A DNA stretch of 34,917 bases from a virus. The position numbers were made by a program, and so were the translations under genes. Positions 1 to 7,087 of the stretch are shown in pieces; the first letter of the stretch is position 1, and each line of letters opens with the position of its first letter. The stretch covers positions 1 to 34,917 of the IMG/VR virus record IMGVR_UViG_3300021962_009940. One strand, 5' to 3'. Below the pieces are notes generated by a model. That model did not search any database, was not told the origin of the DNA, and worked only from the letters and a program-made list of their open reading frames with translations.

Positions 1-44
1 GGCTAGGGTCTGCTGCAGGTAGGTCTTTTTCTATTGACATGGAT

Positions 45-88
45 TAAAAAGATAAAGGCAATACTGTTATTATACAGTACTGCCTTTA
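45..88 (-). terminator. Rho-independent terminator of the phasin-like gene
   Basis: A 14-bp inverted repeat (arms 53-66 and 75-88, 8-nt loop) lies just past the stop of the gene ending at 113. Read on the minus strand the single imperfect position becomes a G-U pair, and the stem is followed by a T-rich run (complement of 45-51). On the plus strand the same position is an A-C mismatch with no T run, so it works better for minus-strand transcription. Positions 1-44 show no supportable gene. Confidence 0.75.
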
Positions 89-112
89 CTTATGTCTAAT
101 AATATGAATATA

Positions 113-340
113 TTATTTTGAACTAACTGCCTTGGTCCAATCAAATGCTGCTGCTTCTTTTGCAGTTTTGGTCATGTGTTCACCGGCTGTTTCCATTTGC
201 TTGGCAAAGCCTTTTGAAAATTCAACTTGCTTGTCTGTCAAGTCCAGCAAGGCTGTTTTAACTGCATCAGGCTGTACATAAGAGATTGCTGTTTTGGCGT
301 TTTTTGCGTAGGTGTCTACTAGTGTTTCGAATGTGAACAT
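113..340 (-). CDS. Phasin-like small protein
   Basis: About 75 residues beginning MFTFETLVDTYAKN. I chose the ATG at 338-340 because AGGAG sits 7 nt upstream; the longer frame from 370 has no such site. The protein is amphipathic and helical, with the F-x-K-x-F-A-K-Q-type heptads and A/K/T-rich tail seen in phasins, proteins that coat polyhydroxyalkanoate granules. It is shorter than usual bacterial phasins (about 110-190 residues). A TATAAATA-like element lies about 20 nt upstream and a strong terminator follows, so it appears to be a single-gene late unit. A generic helical phage protein is the main alternative; the family call is tentative. Confidence 0.4.
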   Translation of the reverse strand: MFTFETLVDTYAKNAKTAISYVQPDAVKTALLDLTDKQVEFSKGFAKQMETAGEHMTKTAKEAAAFDWTKAVSSK

Positions 341-360
341 GGTGTTCTCCTTAATGTGTT

Positions 361-368
361 TATTTATC
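361..368 (-). promoter_or_regulatory. T4-late-like promoter element (GATAAATA)
   Basis: GATAAATA on the minus strand, one base from the T4 late consensus TATAAATA and identical to the elements before the PAAR and Bug genes. It lies 20 nt upstream of the phasin-like start. The divergent gap (341-471) also holds two plus-strand CTAAATA strings near 421-440 ahead of the next gene; those are weaker matches. Confidence 0.45.
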
Positions 369-471
369 AATTATATTGCATTGCAGCAATTTTCGCAAGT
401 TTTTTGGATAAATTTGTTTATCTAAATAACCCAACTAAATATTTGTACAAAACATTACCAAGGAGACACGG

Positions 472-717
472 ATGTTTAAAGCAATTAAAGAATTTTTCAT
501 GGGCAAGCCTGCACCGGCACCAGTGGCAACACCAAGAGCAGAAGAAGCACCTTACAAGATTGAAGCACCTGTTGTGGCTGAAGCAGCACCTGCTGTTAAA
601 AAATCTACACCACCACGTGCTAAAAAACCTGCGGCAGCAAAGAAGCCAGCTGTGGCCAAACCTGCGGCAGCAAAGAAGCCAGCAGCACCACGCAAGCCCA
701 AGACTCCAGCAGCCTAA
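472..717 (+). CDS. Lys/Ala/Pro-rich basic-tail protein
   Basis: 81 residues. The first ten (MFKAIKEFFM) form a short amphipathic helix; residues 12-45 are Pro/Ala/Glu-rich; residues 43-81 are a highly basic tail of KKPAAAKKPA-type repeats resembling histone-H1-like and AlgP-like C-terminal tails, which bind nucleic acid non-specifically. AAGGAG precedes the ATG with good spacing. The DNA carries a perfect 26-bp direct repeat, so the tail grew by internal duplication. Possible roles are DNA condensation or membrane and virion tethering; I cannot choose between them. It is divergent from the phasin-like gene and followed by the homing endonuclease. Confidence 0.7.
   Translation: MFKAIKEFFMGKPAPAPVATPRAEEAPYKIEAPVVAEAAPAVKKSTPPRAKKPAAAKKPAVAKPAAAKKPAAPRKPKTPAA
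625..683 (+). repeat. 26-bp direct repeat, period 33, in the basic-tail gene
   Basis: Positions 625-650 and 658-683 are identical (start aaacctgcggcag, end gaagccagc). The repeat is in frame and encodes the KPAAAKKPA unit twice. Confidence 0.9.
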
Positions 718-741
718 ACAAACGTCTTTAACTAAATAAGG

Positions 742-773
742 GTGTAGTTCGCGGGCGGGAACCCCAACTACAC
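742..773 (+). other. Stem-loop between basic-tail gene and homing endonuclease
   Basis: Arms gtgtagtt (742-749) and aactacac (766-773) are perfectly complementary, and inner ggg (753-755) can pair with ccc (762-764). No T run follows, so this is not a classic terminator. It lies about 24 nt ahead of the homing-endonuclease start and just before its AAGGAG site, so an RNA processing or translational control role is possible. Confidence 0.5.
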
Positions 774-797
774 TAACGCTTTCAAGGAGCATCAGCA

Positions 798-1385
798 ATG
801 ACTATTTATTTGTATGTTAAGACCCATCGTAAAACAGGCTTAAAATACTTAGGCAAAACTACATCAACTAATCCGCATACCTATCACGGGTCTGGCGGCA
901 TCTGGAAACAACATTTAAAAGAACACGGTATTGATTATGATACCAAAATTATTCGAGAATGTCAAACCAATCAAGAACTATCTCAGTGGGGACGATATTA
1001 TAGCGAGCTTTGGAATGTAGTTGAAAGTTCGGACTGGGCTAATCAAATTCCCGAGACCGGTGGCGGTGGTAATCATACAGAAGAAAGAAAAGAACTATTT
1101 AGGCAACAGCAACTTGGTAAAATGAAAGGAACAAGATCCGAGGAACACAAGAAAAATTTATCTGCTGCCACAAAAGGAATACCTAAGCCAAGATCAAAAG
1201 AACATCAACTTGCCTGGAACGAGTCGTCAAAAAGAAACTGGGATAAAAATCCAGAAAGAAAAAAACAACAAAGCGAACGTATATCAAAGCTCAACAAAGA
1301 AAGAACAATTACAGAAAAAACACGAGAAAAAAGAAGACAGTCTATGTTAAAATATTGGGAAACTAAAAAGTCCCAGTCGGTCTGA
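798..1385 (+). CDS. GIY-YIG-family homing endonuclease with NUMOD3-like repeats
   Basis: 195 residues. The N-terminus reads IYLYVK-(8 residues)-KYLGKT followed by YHGSGG, a divergent GIY-YIG nuclease core like the free-standing Seg endonucleases of T4-like phages. From residue 112 two copies of a basic helix motif occur (RSEEHKKNLSAATKG and RSKEHQLAWNESS), the NUMOD3-type DNA-binding repeat, followed by a highly charged Lys/Arg/Glu tail. AAGGAG lies 11 nt before the ATG. It is plus-strand in a mostly minus-strand genome, convergent with uvdE and overlapping its 3' end by 23 bp, consistent with a mobile gene. The family is fairly clear; the cleavage site is unknown. Confidence 0.8.
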   Translation: MTIYLYVKTHRKTGLKYLGKTTSTNPHTYHGSGGIWKQHLKEHGIDYDTKIIRECQTNQELSQWGRYYSELWNVVESSDWANQIPETGGGGNHTEERKELFRQQQLGKMKGTRSEEHKKNLSAATKGIPKPRSKEHQLAWNESSKRNWDKNPERKKQQSERISKLNKERTITEKTREKRRQSMLKYWETKKSQSV

Positions 1386-2388
1386 TATATTCTGCAAATT
1401 GATCTCGCCCTAAGTTCTTAGATTTGCTTTCACATTGAATATCAAAGTTGGGACTGAAGCTCGCGGCCCACGCATTTACAGCACGATTCCAGTAGAAGTC
1501 GGAATGTGCTCGCAATTTTTGTTTCTTGAATCCCTGTGCCAACAGTTGAGTCATATCCGGTAGGACATCTGGGTCATGTCCTACCAGTACATCTTCGCGA
1601 CTAACACTGTAATGCATAGCAGGACGTACACCACGCCAGCTATCCAGTACACGCTTAACGCGATCCGAATTCGGGTCCAAATACTCGCCTTCTCTGATCC
1701 AGTTATGATGAATATCCAGAACAATGGGAACAACATCACCAAGGCTGAGACAATCATCTAGACCCCATGAATTTTCTTCGTTTTCGATTGTAATAGTATT
1801 CCTAGCTTCCGGGGAGAGGCGACCCAGGACTTTCCTGATACCATCAGGACCTTGACGCCCGCTGATGTGTACGTTGATCTTAAAATCTTGGAAACTTTTA
1901 CCATATCCCATCCATCTTGCCATGTCTGCATGATACTCAAACTCCTCTATAGATCGTTCAACAATGTTTTCGTTCACACTGGCTAGGACACAAAACTGGC
2001 CAGGGTGAAAGCTGAGTCTCACTCCCAACTGTCTTGCTCGCTCACCAATGGGTGCAAATATTTGTTCCAAGTGTCTTTGTATGTCTGCTTGCTGCCACCA
2101 TGTAATCCAGTCAGGTTCGGTGTAGCCTTGTAGCATTTCACTGCCCAGACGAACCATACGCAAGTGATGAGGTAAACTGCCCACCCGTTCCACCATGCGT
2201 AGTGCAGCGGCTGCGTTGTGGTTCATGATATCCCACTGACGCTGTTCTGCTTCGTTTTTATGTTCGCGTAGCCAGCGCATGGTGGTGCTGCGTCCGTTTA
2301 GGTCGCGGCTTTCGCTAGTGGGTTTACGGCCAGCACATTCCGCCGGGTGATCGATCCATTTACAACAGAAACCAACTCGCGGTGTCAT
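1363..2388 (-). CDS. uvsE: UV damage endonuclease UvdE
   Basis: 341 residues, close to the usual bacterial UvdE length. This TIM-barrel metal-dependent enzyme nicks DNA 5' of UV photoproducts and other distortions, starting repair independently of UvrABC. Recognisable signatures: VGFCCKW at residues 5-11, SFHPGQF near 126-132 (metal-ligand histidine), NVHISGRQG near 172, TIENEE near 200, LDIHHNW near 224 and RAHSDFYW near 293. It is the last gene of a long overlapping minus-strand operon (4-bp ATGA overlap with the gene upstream) and converges on the homing endonuclease. In a phage it would restore UV-damaged genomes, as expected for surface-water viruses. Confidence 0.92.
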   Translation of the reverse strand: MTPRVGFCCKWIDHPAECAGRKPTSESRDLNGRSTTMRWLREHKNEAEQRQWDIMNHNAAAALRMVERVGSLPHHLRMVRLGSEMLQGYTEPDWITWWQQADIQRHLEQIFAPIGERARQLGVRLSFHPGQFCVLASVNENIVERSIEEFEYHADMARWMGYGKSFQDFKINVHISGRQGPDGIRKVLGRLSPEARNTITIENEENSWGLDDCLSLGDVVPIVLDIHHNWIREGEYLDPNSDRVKRVLDSWRGVRPAMHYSVSREDVLVGHDPDVLPDMTQLLAQGFKKQKLRAHSDFYWNRAVNAWAASFSPNFDIQCESKSKNLGRDQFAEYIRPTGTF

Positions 2389-2600
2389 CCAGTTCTTACC
2401 TTTATTTGATCGCCATACTTTAACATGAGAAATGATAGGTAGGCGCAGTTATCGGGAGAGTTGACATGTATTTCTAAACTATTACGATTAGTACAAAAAG
2501 ACCATTCACTACCAATAGGTCCAAACTCAGATCGAAAGTTCTTAATCAGCTGAACACGATCATCATAGGAAATACCAGGAATAGTATAGATATTAGTCAT
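2385..2600 (-). CDS. Hypothetical protein, 71 aa
   Basis: Not recognised. 71 residues with a mixed alpha/beta pattern: a D-R-V-Q-L-I-K helix near residue 14 and a W-S-F-C-T-N-R-N strand/turn near 33-40. There is no membrane segment or signal peptide. It overlaps the upstream gene by 4 bp and uvdE downstream by 4 bp, so it is translationally coupled to both. The tight overlaps and clean frame support it being real; its function is unknown. Confidence 0.65.
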   Translation of the reverse strand: MTNIYTIPGISYDDRVQLIKNFRSEFGPIGSEWSFCTNRNSLEIHVNSPDNCAYLSFLMLKYGDQIKVRTG

Positions 2601-3154
2601 TGTGCTAGTAATTGTAGCACATTCTCCAAGGTATCACAAGTGAGATTGGGGAGATCTTGGTAGGTCTTTTCAAGTTGTGGTGGGTGGTCGATTAGGACAA
2701 ACTGTTGGTCGGGATTGTTTGCAATCAAACTGCGTATCAGACCATACCAATTTCGAAGTTTATGTAATTCGAAACGGTCTGATATTTCGCCAATGGGCAG
2801 AAATACAAAACCCATCATCAGCACTATTTCGCTGGTGGCAGCGGCCAAGTGTAAGCTGACAATGTCTTCGATATGGTCAACTTCTTGATCAAAGTTTCCG
2901 CCATAGTATTTGACACCAGTTGGTCTGCCCAGGTCCTGATGGTGTTGTTCGGGCAGGTAAAAATTGCAGTTTTTTTGAAAGTCTCTTTGCAGTAGTTCTC
3001 GGGCCTTGCTGAGATTATGACATACCACATTGTCAGTGGCACACGATCGCCAAGTGGTCCAAGAACCCCAAACAGGACCTACATTTTTCATTGTATCAAT
3101 GTCTACAGCAGGATCGATATGATGACCAGCAGCAACTACCCAGGTTATATTCAT
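2597..3154 (-). CDS. Conserved-looking phage hypothetical protein, 185 aa
   Basis: Not recognised with certainty. I start at the ATG at 3152-3154, which forms an ATGA overlap with the fibre-like gene, rather than an upstream frame extension. The product begins MNITWVVAAGHHIDP and has Trp-rich (VWGSWTTWRSC) and His-rich (EQHHQD) stretches, a hydrophobic SEIVLMMGFVFLP segment in the middle and a C-terminal QFVLIDHPPQ strand. The centre might be one membrane or core helix. Its position directly after the fibre-like gene suggests a linked role such as fibre assembly or attachment, but only by context. Confidence 0.6.
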   Translation of the reverse strand: MNITWVVAAGHHIDPAVDIDTMKNVGPVWGSWTTWRSCATDNVVCHNLSKARELLQRDFQKNCNFYLPEQHHQDLGRPTGVKYYGGNFDQEVDHIEDIVSLHLAAATSEIVLMMGFVFLPIGEISDRFELHKLRNWYGLIRSLIANNPDQQFVLIDHPPQLEKTYQDLPNLTCDTLENVLQLLAQ

Positions 3155-4428
3155 CGTGCGCTGTGTAGTGACTGCCACTGGAATGCACCCAGGCACACCC
3201 AGGCAAATGGTGTCCCTGGCTTGGGATCCGAGTTTAACACCAGGTCTCCTCTGGTGCCACTATAGCCAGGCACAGTGCCAGAATGACTGATTCGATGTCG
3301 TCCCACACGCAGTTGTTTTATTGTGGTCAAGCCATCTGTATCTATTTCGATCTGCGGCACACGATTGACACCGATTGCTAAATTTTGCAAACGAGCAGTG
3401 CCCACAAAAGCCTGTTGTTTGCTGAGTTTGCCGGCAATTACACTGACTTCTTCGTCCCATACAGACAAAGCCATTTCAGGTTCTTGTGTGTTGATACCCA
3501 CTCTGCGACCCGACACATGCATGGTTTGTCCAAATTGAGCTGAGCCTGCTACTTTGAGAGACTTTAATGTGCCAGTTGATTGCAAGTGACTGTCTACTAC
3601 CACAGCACTCAGCGTATTGTTTTCGATTAAGCGTTGATTGTCGATCAGCACAGATTCGAAATTTATGCCTTCTAATTTGGCACGTTCTAACACCTGTTGA
3701 ACAAGATCTTGATGCCATTGTTCAGTTGTGGCTGTTAGCACTTGTTGCGAAACAAGATCTTTAAGTTCTCTCCAGGAACAATTGTCAGTGTTGATGGTGC
3801 CACTTACAATCAAGTTCTTGATTGAAAGATCTTGCGTGACTTGAACATTCTTTGCCACAAAGTCTCTCTCAACAACAACTACTCCATCCATCACTGTTAG
3901 TTCTGTATCTTGTGCTTGGTCAACAATACCGTTGGTACGAAAATCTTTTTTAAGTCGATCTTGCCAACGGTTAATGCCTTGATCTATATGAGTTACTAAT
4001 AGAGAATTAATATCAATTGACTTTAGCAGTTTCGACAGTCTGTCAGACATAGTCTGATTGACTTGATTTTCAATTTTTTCAATCCATTCTTGATCAACTA
4101 CCAAAGCGTTAATTGAAGAAGCTACTAATTCTTCTACTCCGCGATCAACTGCCTGTGTAATAAGATCTTGGTTGATATAGTTTTTTAAGTCAGGCACTGA
4201 TCCTTGTTCAAATAATGTAGACACAGTGGATTTCACTGTGTCTACCAAGTCCGGAACTGTAGAAATATTAGAAAACTTTGCAATGATTCTAGTTTTTATA
4301 GATTCAATAATTGTTTGTTCAATTTGATTAATCCAATCTTCGTTGGCCATCAAGACTTGAATTTGTTGGTCAACTGACGATTTTATTTGTTGCTGTACTA
4401 ATTCAGTTGCTGGCAAGATATCAATCAT
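3151..4428 (-). CDS. Tail-fibre or baseplate-associated structural protein
   Basis: 425 residues. The ATG at 4426-4428 is preceded by GGAGA and overlaps the amidinotransferase 3' end by 8 bp. Residues 1-170 are heptad-rich and helical with repeated D-Q-x-W-I-x-x-I-E elements, suggesting a coiled-coil trimer stalk. The middle has short beta repeats (VVVERDFVAKNVQVTQDLSIKN). The tail (VGINTQEPEMALSVWD, then GDLVLNSDP, GTPFAWVCLG) matches the style of phage fibre and appendage C-termini, where a V-G-I-x-T-x-x-P motif often precedes an intertwined tip. No enzyme motif is seen. A minor capsid appendage is an alternative. It lies between enzymes that may modify surface structures. Confidence 0.6.
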   Translation of the reverse strand: MIDILPATELVQQQIKSSVDQQIQVLMANEDWINQIEQTIIESIKTRIIAKFSNISTVPDLVDTVKSTVSTLFEQGSVPDLKNYINQDLITQAVDRGVEELVASSINALVVDQEWIEKIENQVNQTMSDRLSKLLKSIDINSLLVTHIDQGINRWQDRLKKDFRTNGIVDQAQDTELTVMDGVVVVERDFVAKNVQVTQDLSIKNLIVSGTINTDNCSWRELKDLVSQQVLTATTEQWHQDLVQQVLERAKLEGINFESVLIDNQRLIENNTLSAVVVDSHLQSTGTLKSLKVAGSAQFGQTMHVSGRRVGINTQEPEMALSVWDEEVSVIAGKLSKQQAFVGTARLQNLAIGVNRVPQIEIDTDGLTTIKQLRVGRHRISHSGTVPGYSGTRGDLVLNSDPKPGTPFAWVCLGAFQWQSLHSAR

Positions 4429-5338
4429 TATTTCTCCATGTATCAAGAGTGACGCAATGAAAACCGCCACCCAGTGTACGACTATGTCTTAATTCGTGAG
4501 GTATAACAGTAAAACTCCATTGTTCCAGTTTCCGAATCAACGCAGTTTGATGTCGATCAACAATTACAGTGTGAGGATCTACAACCAACATGTTCATGGC
4601 AATCCATTTGCTGGCATATGGGTATTGATAAAAATCTTGAGCAACAACTTCATCGACATAAATTTTGTCCCAAGATTTAAACACATTCGGGCAGTTTTGT
4701 TCATTTACTCTGGCAGCGTTTAACAGGACCAGACCTTCTCGTAACGGCACCACAGTAGAATCAATATGCACACCAGCGTAGAAATTGCAGGTTTCTATTT
4801 TCCAATCTGGTAAGTTTGCTGCCAGCCATACGGCTGCTGCTCGATTACCGCTGGCACTTTCCAAGTACAACAAGGTATCGTTGAGTCTGCAGACATTGGC
4901 AGCGTCCAACACAAACTCAGATTCTCTGGGCATTTTCAATACTCGATTACCGTACAAGACTGCCTGCAATGATTCAGTTTCCATGTTGCGACAAGAATAG
5001 TGCATGTTGGTGTCAACAATGGTATCGCCTGCAACCAGTAAACGATCACGAGGACAATAGTTATACATACCATCTAGCGCAACAAAATCCAAGTCTGTGG
5101 GACGATGTACTATTACTCCTGCTTGGCGCAGTAGGTCACATAGTCCTTCGAGGTCATGGTTGGCTTCGTCGATAATCCATTTAGGAACAGGTCCGCTGGG
5201 CAAAGGCGAATCCTTCCACAATGTAGTTTCTGCTTCGGCTCTAAATACAGGATCATTCACCGGCCAATTGGCATTGGTAGCTGTGCCAACCACTATTTCA
5301 CGCAGTGTATCCCACTCATTGTACGAAGATATTTTCAT
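4421..5338 (-). CDS. Glycine amidinotransferase-like enzyme
   Basis: 305 residues from the ATG at 5336-5338 (AGGTG upstream). It belongs to the guanidino-group-modifying superfamily and looks most like L-arginine:glycine amidinotransferase, which moves an amidino group from arginine to an acceptor amine. All family landmarks are present: CPRDRLLV (residues 95-102), VLDAANV with the catalytic Asp near 145, AGVHIDSTVVP with the catalytic His at 191, and GGGFHCVTLD with the nucleophilic Cys at 295. It is shorter than eukaryotic AGAT (about 420) and has no signal peptide. It overlaps the 2OG oxygenase upstream and fibre gene downstream, so it is a genuine part of the phage operon. The acceptor is unknown; a deiminase activity cannot be excluded. 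Confidence 0.85.
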   Translation of the reverse strand: MKISSYNEWDTLREIVVGTATNANWPVNDPVFRAEAETTLWKDSPLPSGPVPKWIIDEANHDLEGLCDLLRQAGVIVHRPTDLDFVALDGMYNYCPRDRLLVAGDTIVDTNMHYSCRNMETESLQAVLYGNRVLKMPRESEFVLDAANVCRLNDTLLYLESASGNRAAAVWLAANLPDWKIETCNFYAGVHIDSTVVPLREGLVLLNAARVNEQNCPNVFKSWDKIYVDEVVAQDFYQYPYASKWIAMNMLVVDPHTVIVDRHQTALIRKLEQWSFTVIPHELRHSRTLGGGFHCVTLDTWRNND

Positions 5339-5837
5339 CGGGTACACCTGTAATTTGTAATGTATAGCGGTCTGTCATGCCCATGTTGGCAGCCAAGTGT
5401 CTGCGATCGTTTCGCCAAATCACTGTTTCTCCCGCTGTCCACCCTACAACAGGATCTTCATTGATTTCAAAATAATGACCCGACTGCCAATTCTCTAAGA
5501 ATACTATTGCTCTAAAAATTGTGTCGGGATCTTGGATTCCGTAGATCTCGCGGAACCTAGCGTAGGTATCTGTATGGTTAGGTAGCGTAGTTCCTGGGCC
5601 CATACGATACACTGACCAACTAAAATGCTGCCACGGAAATAACTTGCGAAACGGTTCAATCCATGCAGGCTCTGGGTTACGCATATCATACATGTCACCA
5701 GTGAACCGAGTTTGTGTATAGCCAAGGCTTTGCCATCGAGCTAAACTTTCAGGATCATTAAACGGTTCGTTGCTGTAGGAGAGATTTCTGTGTTCTAATC
5801 CCCACCAAGGATAATCAATGCGATAATGTTGACGCAT
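5316..5837 (-). CDS. 2OG-Fe(II) oxygenase-like protein
   Basis: 173 residues on a double-stranded beta-helix pattern. The iron triad is visible as H88-x-D90 (LPNHTDTYARF) and H147 (DRRHLAANMG), and R157 (DRYTLQITG) is in the right place to bind 2-oxoglutarate. Such enzymes hydroxylate proteins, nucleobases or small molecules using O2 and 2-oxoglutarate. T4-like aquatic phages often carry relatives of unknown substrate. It starts one base after the dehydrogenase stop and overlaps the amidinotransferase by 23 bp, implying linked expression. A second, different member is encoded at 21229-21876. Substrate not predictable. Confidence 0.75.
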   Translation of the reverse strand: MRQHYRIDYPWWGLEHRNLSYSNEPFNDPESLARWQSLGYTQTRFTGDMYDMRNPEPAWIEPFRKLFPWQHFSWSVYRMGPGTTLPNHTDTYARFREIYGIQDPDTIFRAIVFLENWQSGHYFEINEDPVVGWTAGETVIWRNDRRHLAANMGMTDRYTLQITGVPDENIFVQ

Positions 5838-5838
5838 A

Positions 5839-7074
5839 CTAAACTATTCGCGTGTTGCCATAGTGTATGACCTCACATCCGGCTACTTTGGTAATGGCAC
5901 GCCACGGATCAACAACGACTGATCCTGGTTTAATATCAAAATAGAAGGCATCTGCTTTTTCTTCACCGGTATATCCGTATGTGATTGATCTATTGTGTGC
6001 CATTAGCACCACAGCTGGTACATCAACATTTTCAGTTACACTGGTAGTGTCGTCAGCTAGGGGATCAACATAGTGAACAGATACATTGTGTTCTTTGATG
6101 TAATGTCCTATTAGTGTTGAATAACTTCCAATACAATAAGGCACGTCTGGCTTGTAGGCTTTGCCATGAATGATGATGGGCAGTTTACGTCCTACAGCAA
6201 TTTTGACCAAGAAGTCAGCCATGTTTTTGGCTTGCACTTCTCGGGCATGCATGATTGTGTCAAACAGGTCATATCCAATGTCGTACTCTTTGGCCAACCA
6301 ACGCAGAGCAATGTTGTCGCGCGGATGACAAGCACCTGCATCACCCATACCTGCTGTCATATACTTAGGTCCCATGATACGCATGGTACTCTTTGCTAGT
6401 GCACCTGTTACTATGTCAACATTGATGTTGCCAATCTTGATGGCAAAGTCTTGGATCATGTTGGCAAGGCCGATCTTGGCTGAAATAAAGGTGTTATAGA
6501 ATATCTTGATAGCTTCGCACTCGTCCCAAGTACCAATTTCGTAGCGTGGATCGTTTTGCATGATGCCTTTGTAGATGTCCACTAGCTCATGAGCCAGACC
6601 GTTCCAGTTGCCGTCTTCGGTACCAATCATGATCATCTCTGGATTGACCATGTCCCATTTAACTGATCCCATGGCAATCAAGTAGGGATTGTACAAGAAT
6701 TGATGTTGCTGATCCAACAAGGGATAAAAGTGTCTGCGTGTGGTGCCAGGCAGCACAGTAGAAATTAGTACAACTTTTTTGGGGCTGGTAGCATGCTCGT
6801 TGACTTTGTTAATAGCATCAATTACAGCATCGTGTCCAAAGTCTCGGGGAGTCATATGACTGCTGGGCACCGATCCGTCATAACCAGCGGCATGTGGTGT
6901 GGGTACCGCTATAAAGATCCAGTCGCTTTCATTCACAGTTTCTTCAATTGAACAAACTTTAACACGGTCACTCTCGCGTGGGTAAATATCGTATCCGCGT
7001 ACAGTGTATTTCTCCGCAAAAACTTCTGCGCAATCAAGTCCTAGCTTGCCTAAACCAATAAATCCAATATTCAT
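5839..7074 (-). CDS. UDP-glucose/GDP-mannose-family nucleotide-sugar dehydrogenase
   Basis: 411 residues from ATG 7072-7074, chosen because GAGGA precedes it and the Rossmann motif GFIGLGKLG (residues 4-12) then sits at the N-terminus. The family oxidises UDP- or GDP-sugars to uronic acids with two NAD+. Conserved features: IFIAVPTP (53-60), STVLPGTT (105-112), ECEAIKIFYNTF with K190/N194, the catalytic-Cys motif GACHPRDN with C249, and a C-terminal HGKAYKPD domain. The usual GGxCxPKD is altered to AGACHPRD but keeps the cysteine. First gene of the operon leading to the 2OG oxygenase and amidinotransferase; probably provides an acidic sugar nucleotide. Substrate (UDP-Glc, UDP-ManNAc or other) is not decided. 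Confidence 0.85.
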   Translation of the reverse strand: MNIGFIGLGKLGLDCAEVFAEKYTVRGYDIYPRESDRVKVCSIEETVNESDWIFIAVPTPHAAGYDGSVPSSHMTPRDFGHDAVIDAINKVNEHATSPKKVVLISTVLPGTTRRHFYPLLDQQHQFLYNPYLIAMGSVKWDMVNPEMIMIGTEDGNWNGLAHELVDIYKGIMQNDPRYEIGTWDECEAIKIFYNTFISAKIGLANMIQDFAIKIGNINVDIVTGALAKSTMRIMGPKYMTAGMGDAGACHPRDNIALRWLAKEYDIGYDLFDTIMHAREVQAKNMADFLVKIAVGRKLPIIIHGKAYKPDVPYCIGSYSTLIGHYIKEHNVSVHYVDPLADDTTSVTENVDVPAVVLMAHNRSITYGYTGEEKADAFYFDIKPGSVVVDPWRAITKVAGCEVIHYGNTRIV

Positions 7075-7087
7075 AGAGTCCTCAAAA

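Noticed and set aside
34-62. TTGACA on the plus strand at 34-39 as a promoter
   Set aside because: No acceptable -10 at 16-18 nt; the region is a minus-strand terminator.
356-739. Plus-strand frame rich in His/Gln/Leu
   Set aside because: Out-of-frame reading of the basic-tail gene; the 472 start has AAGGAG and the coherent product.
418-798. Minus-strand frame rich in Cys, Trp and Leu opposite the basic-tail gene
   Set aside because: Composition is what the antisense of KPAAAKK repeats gives; no ribosome site, and it covers the divergent promoter region.
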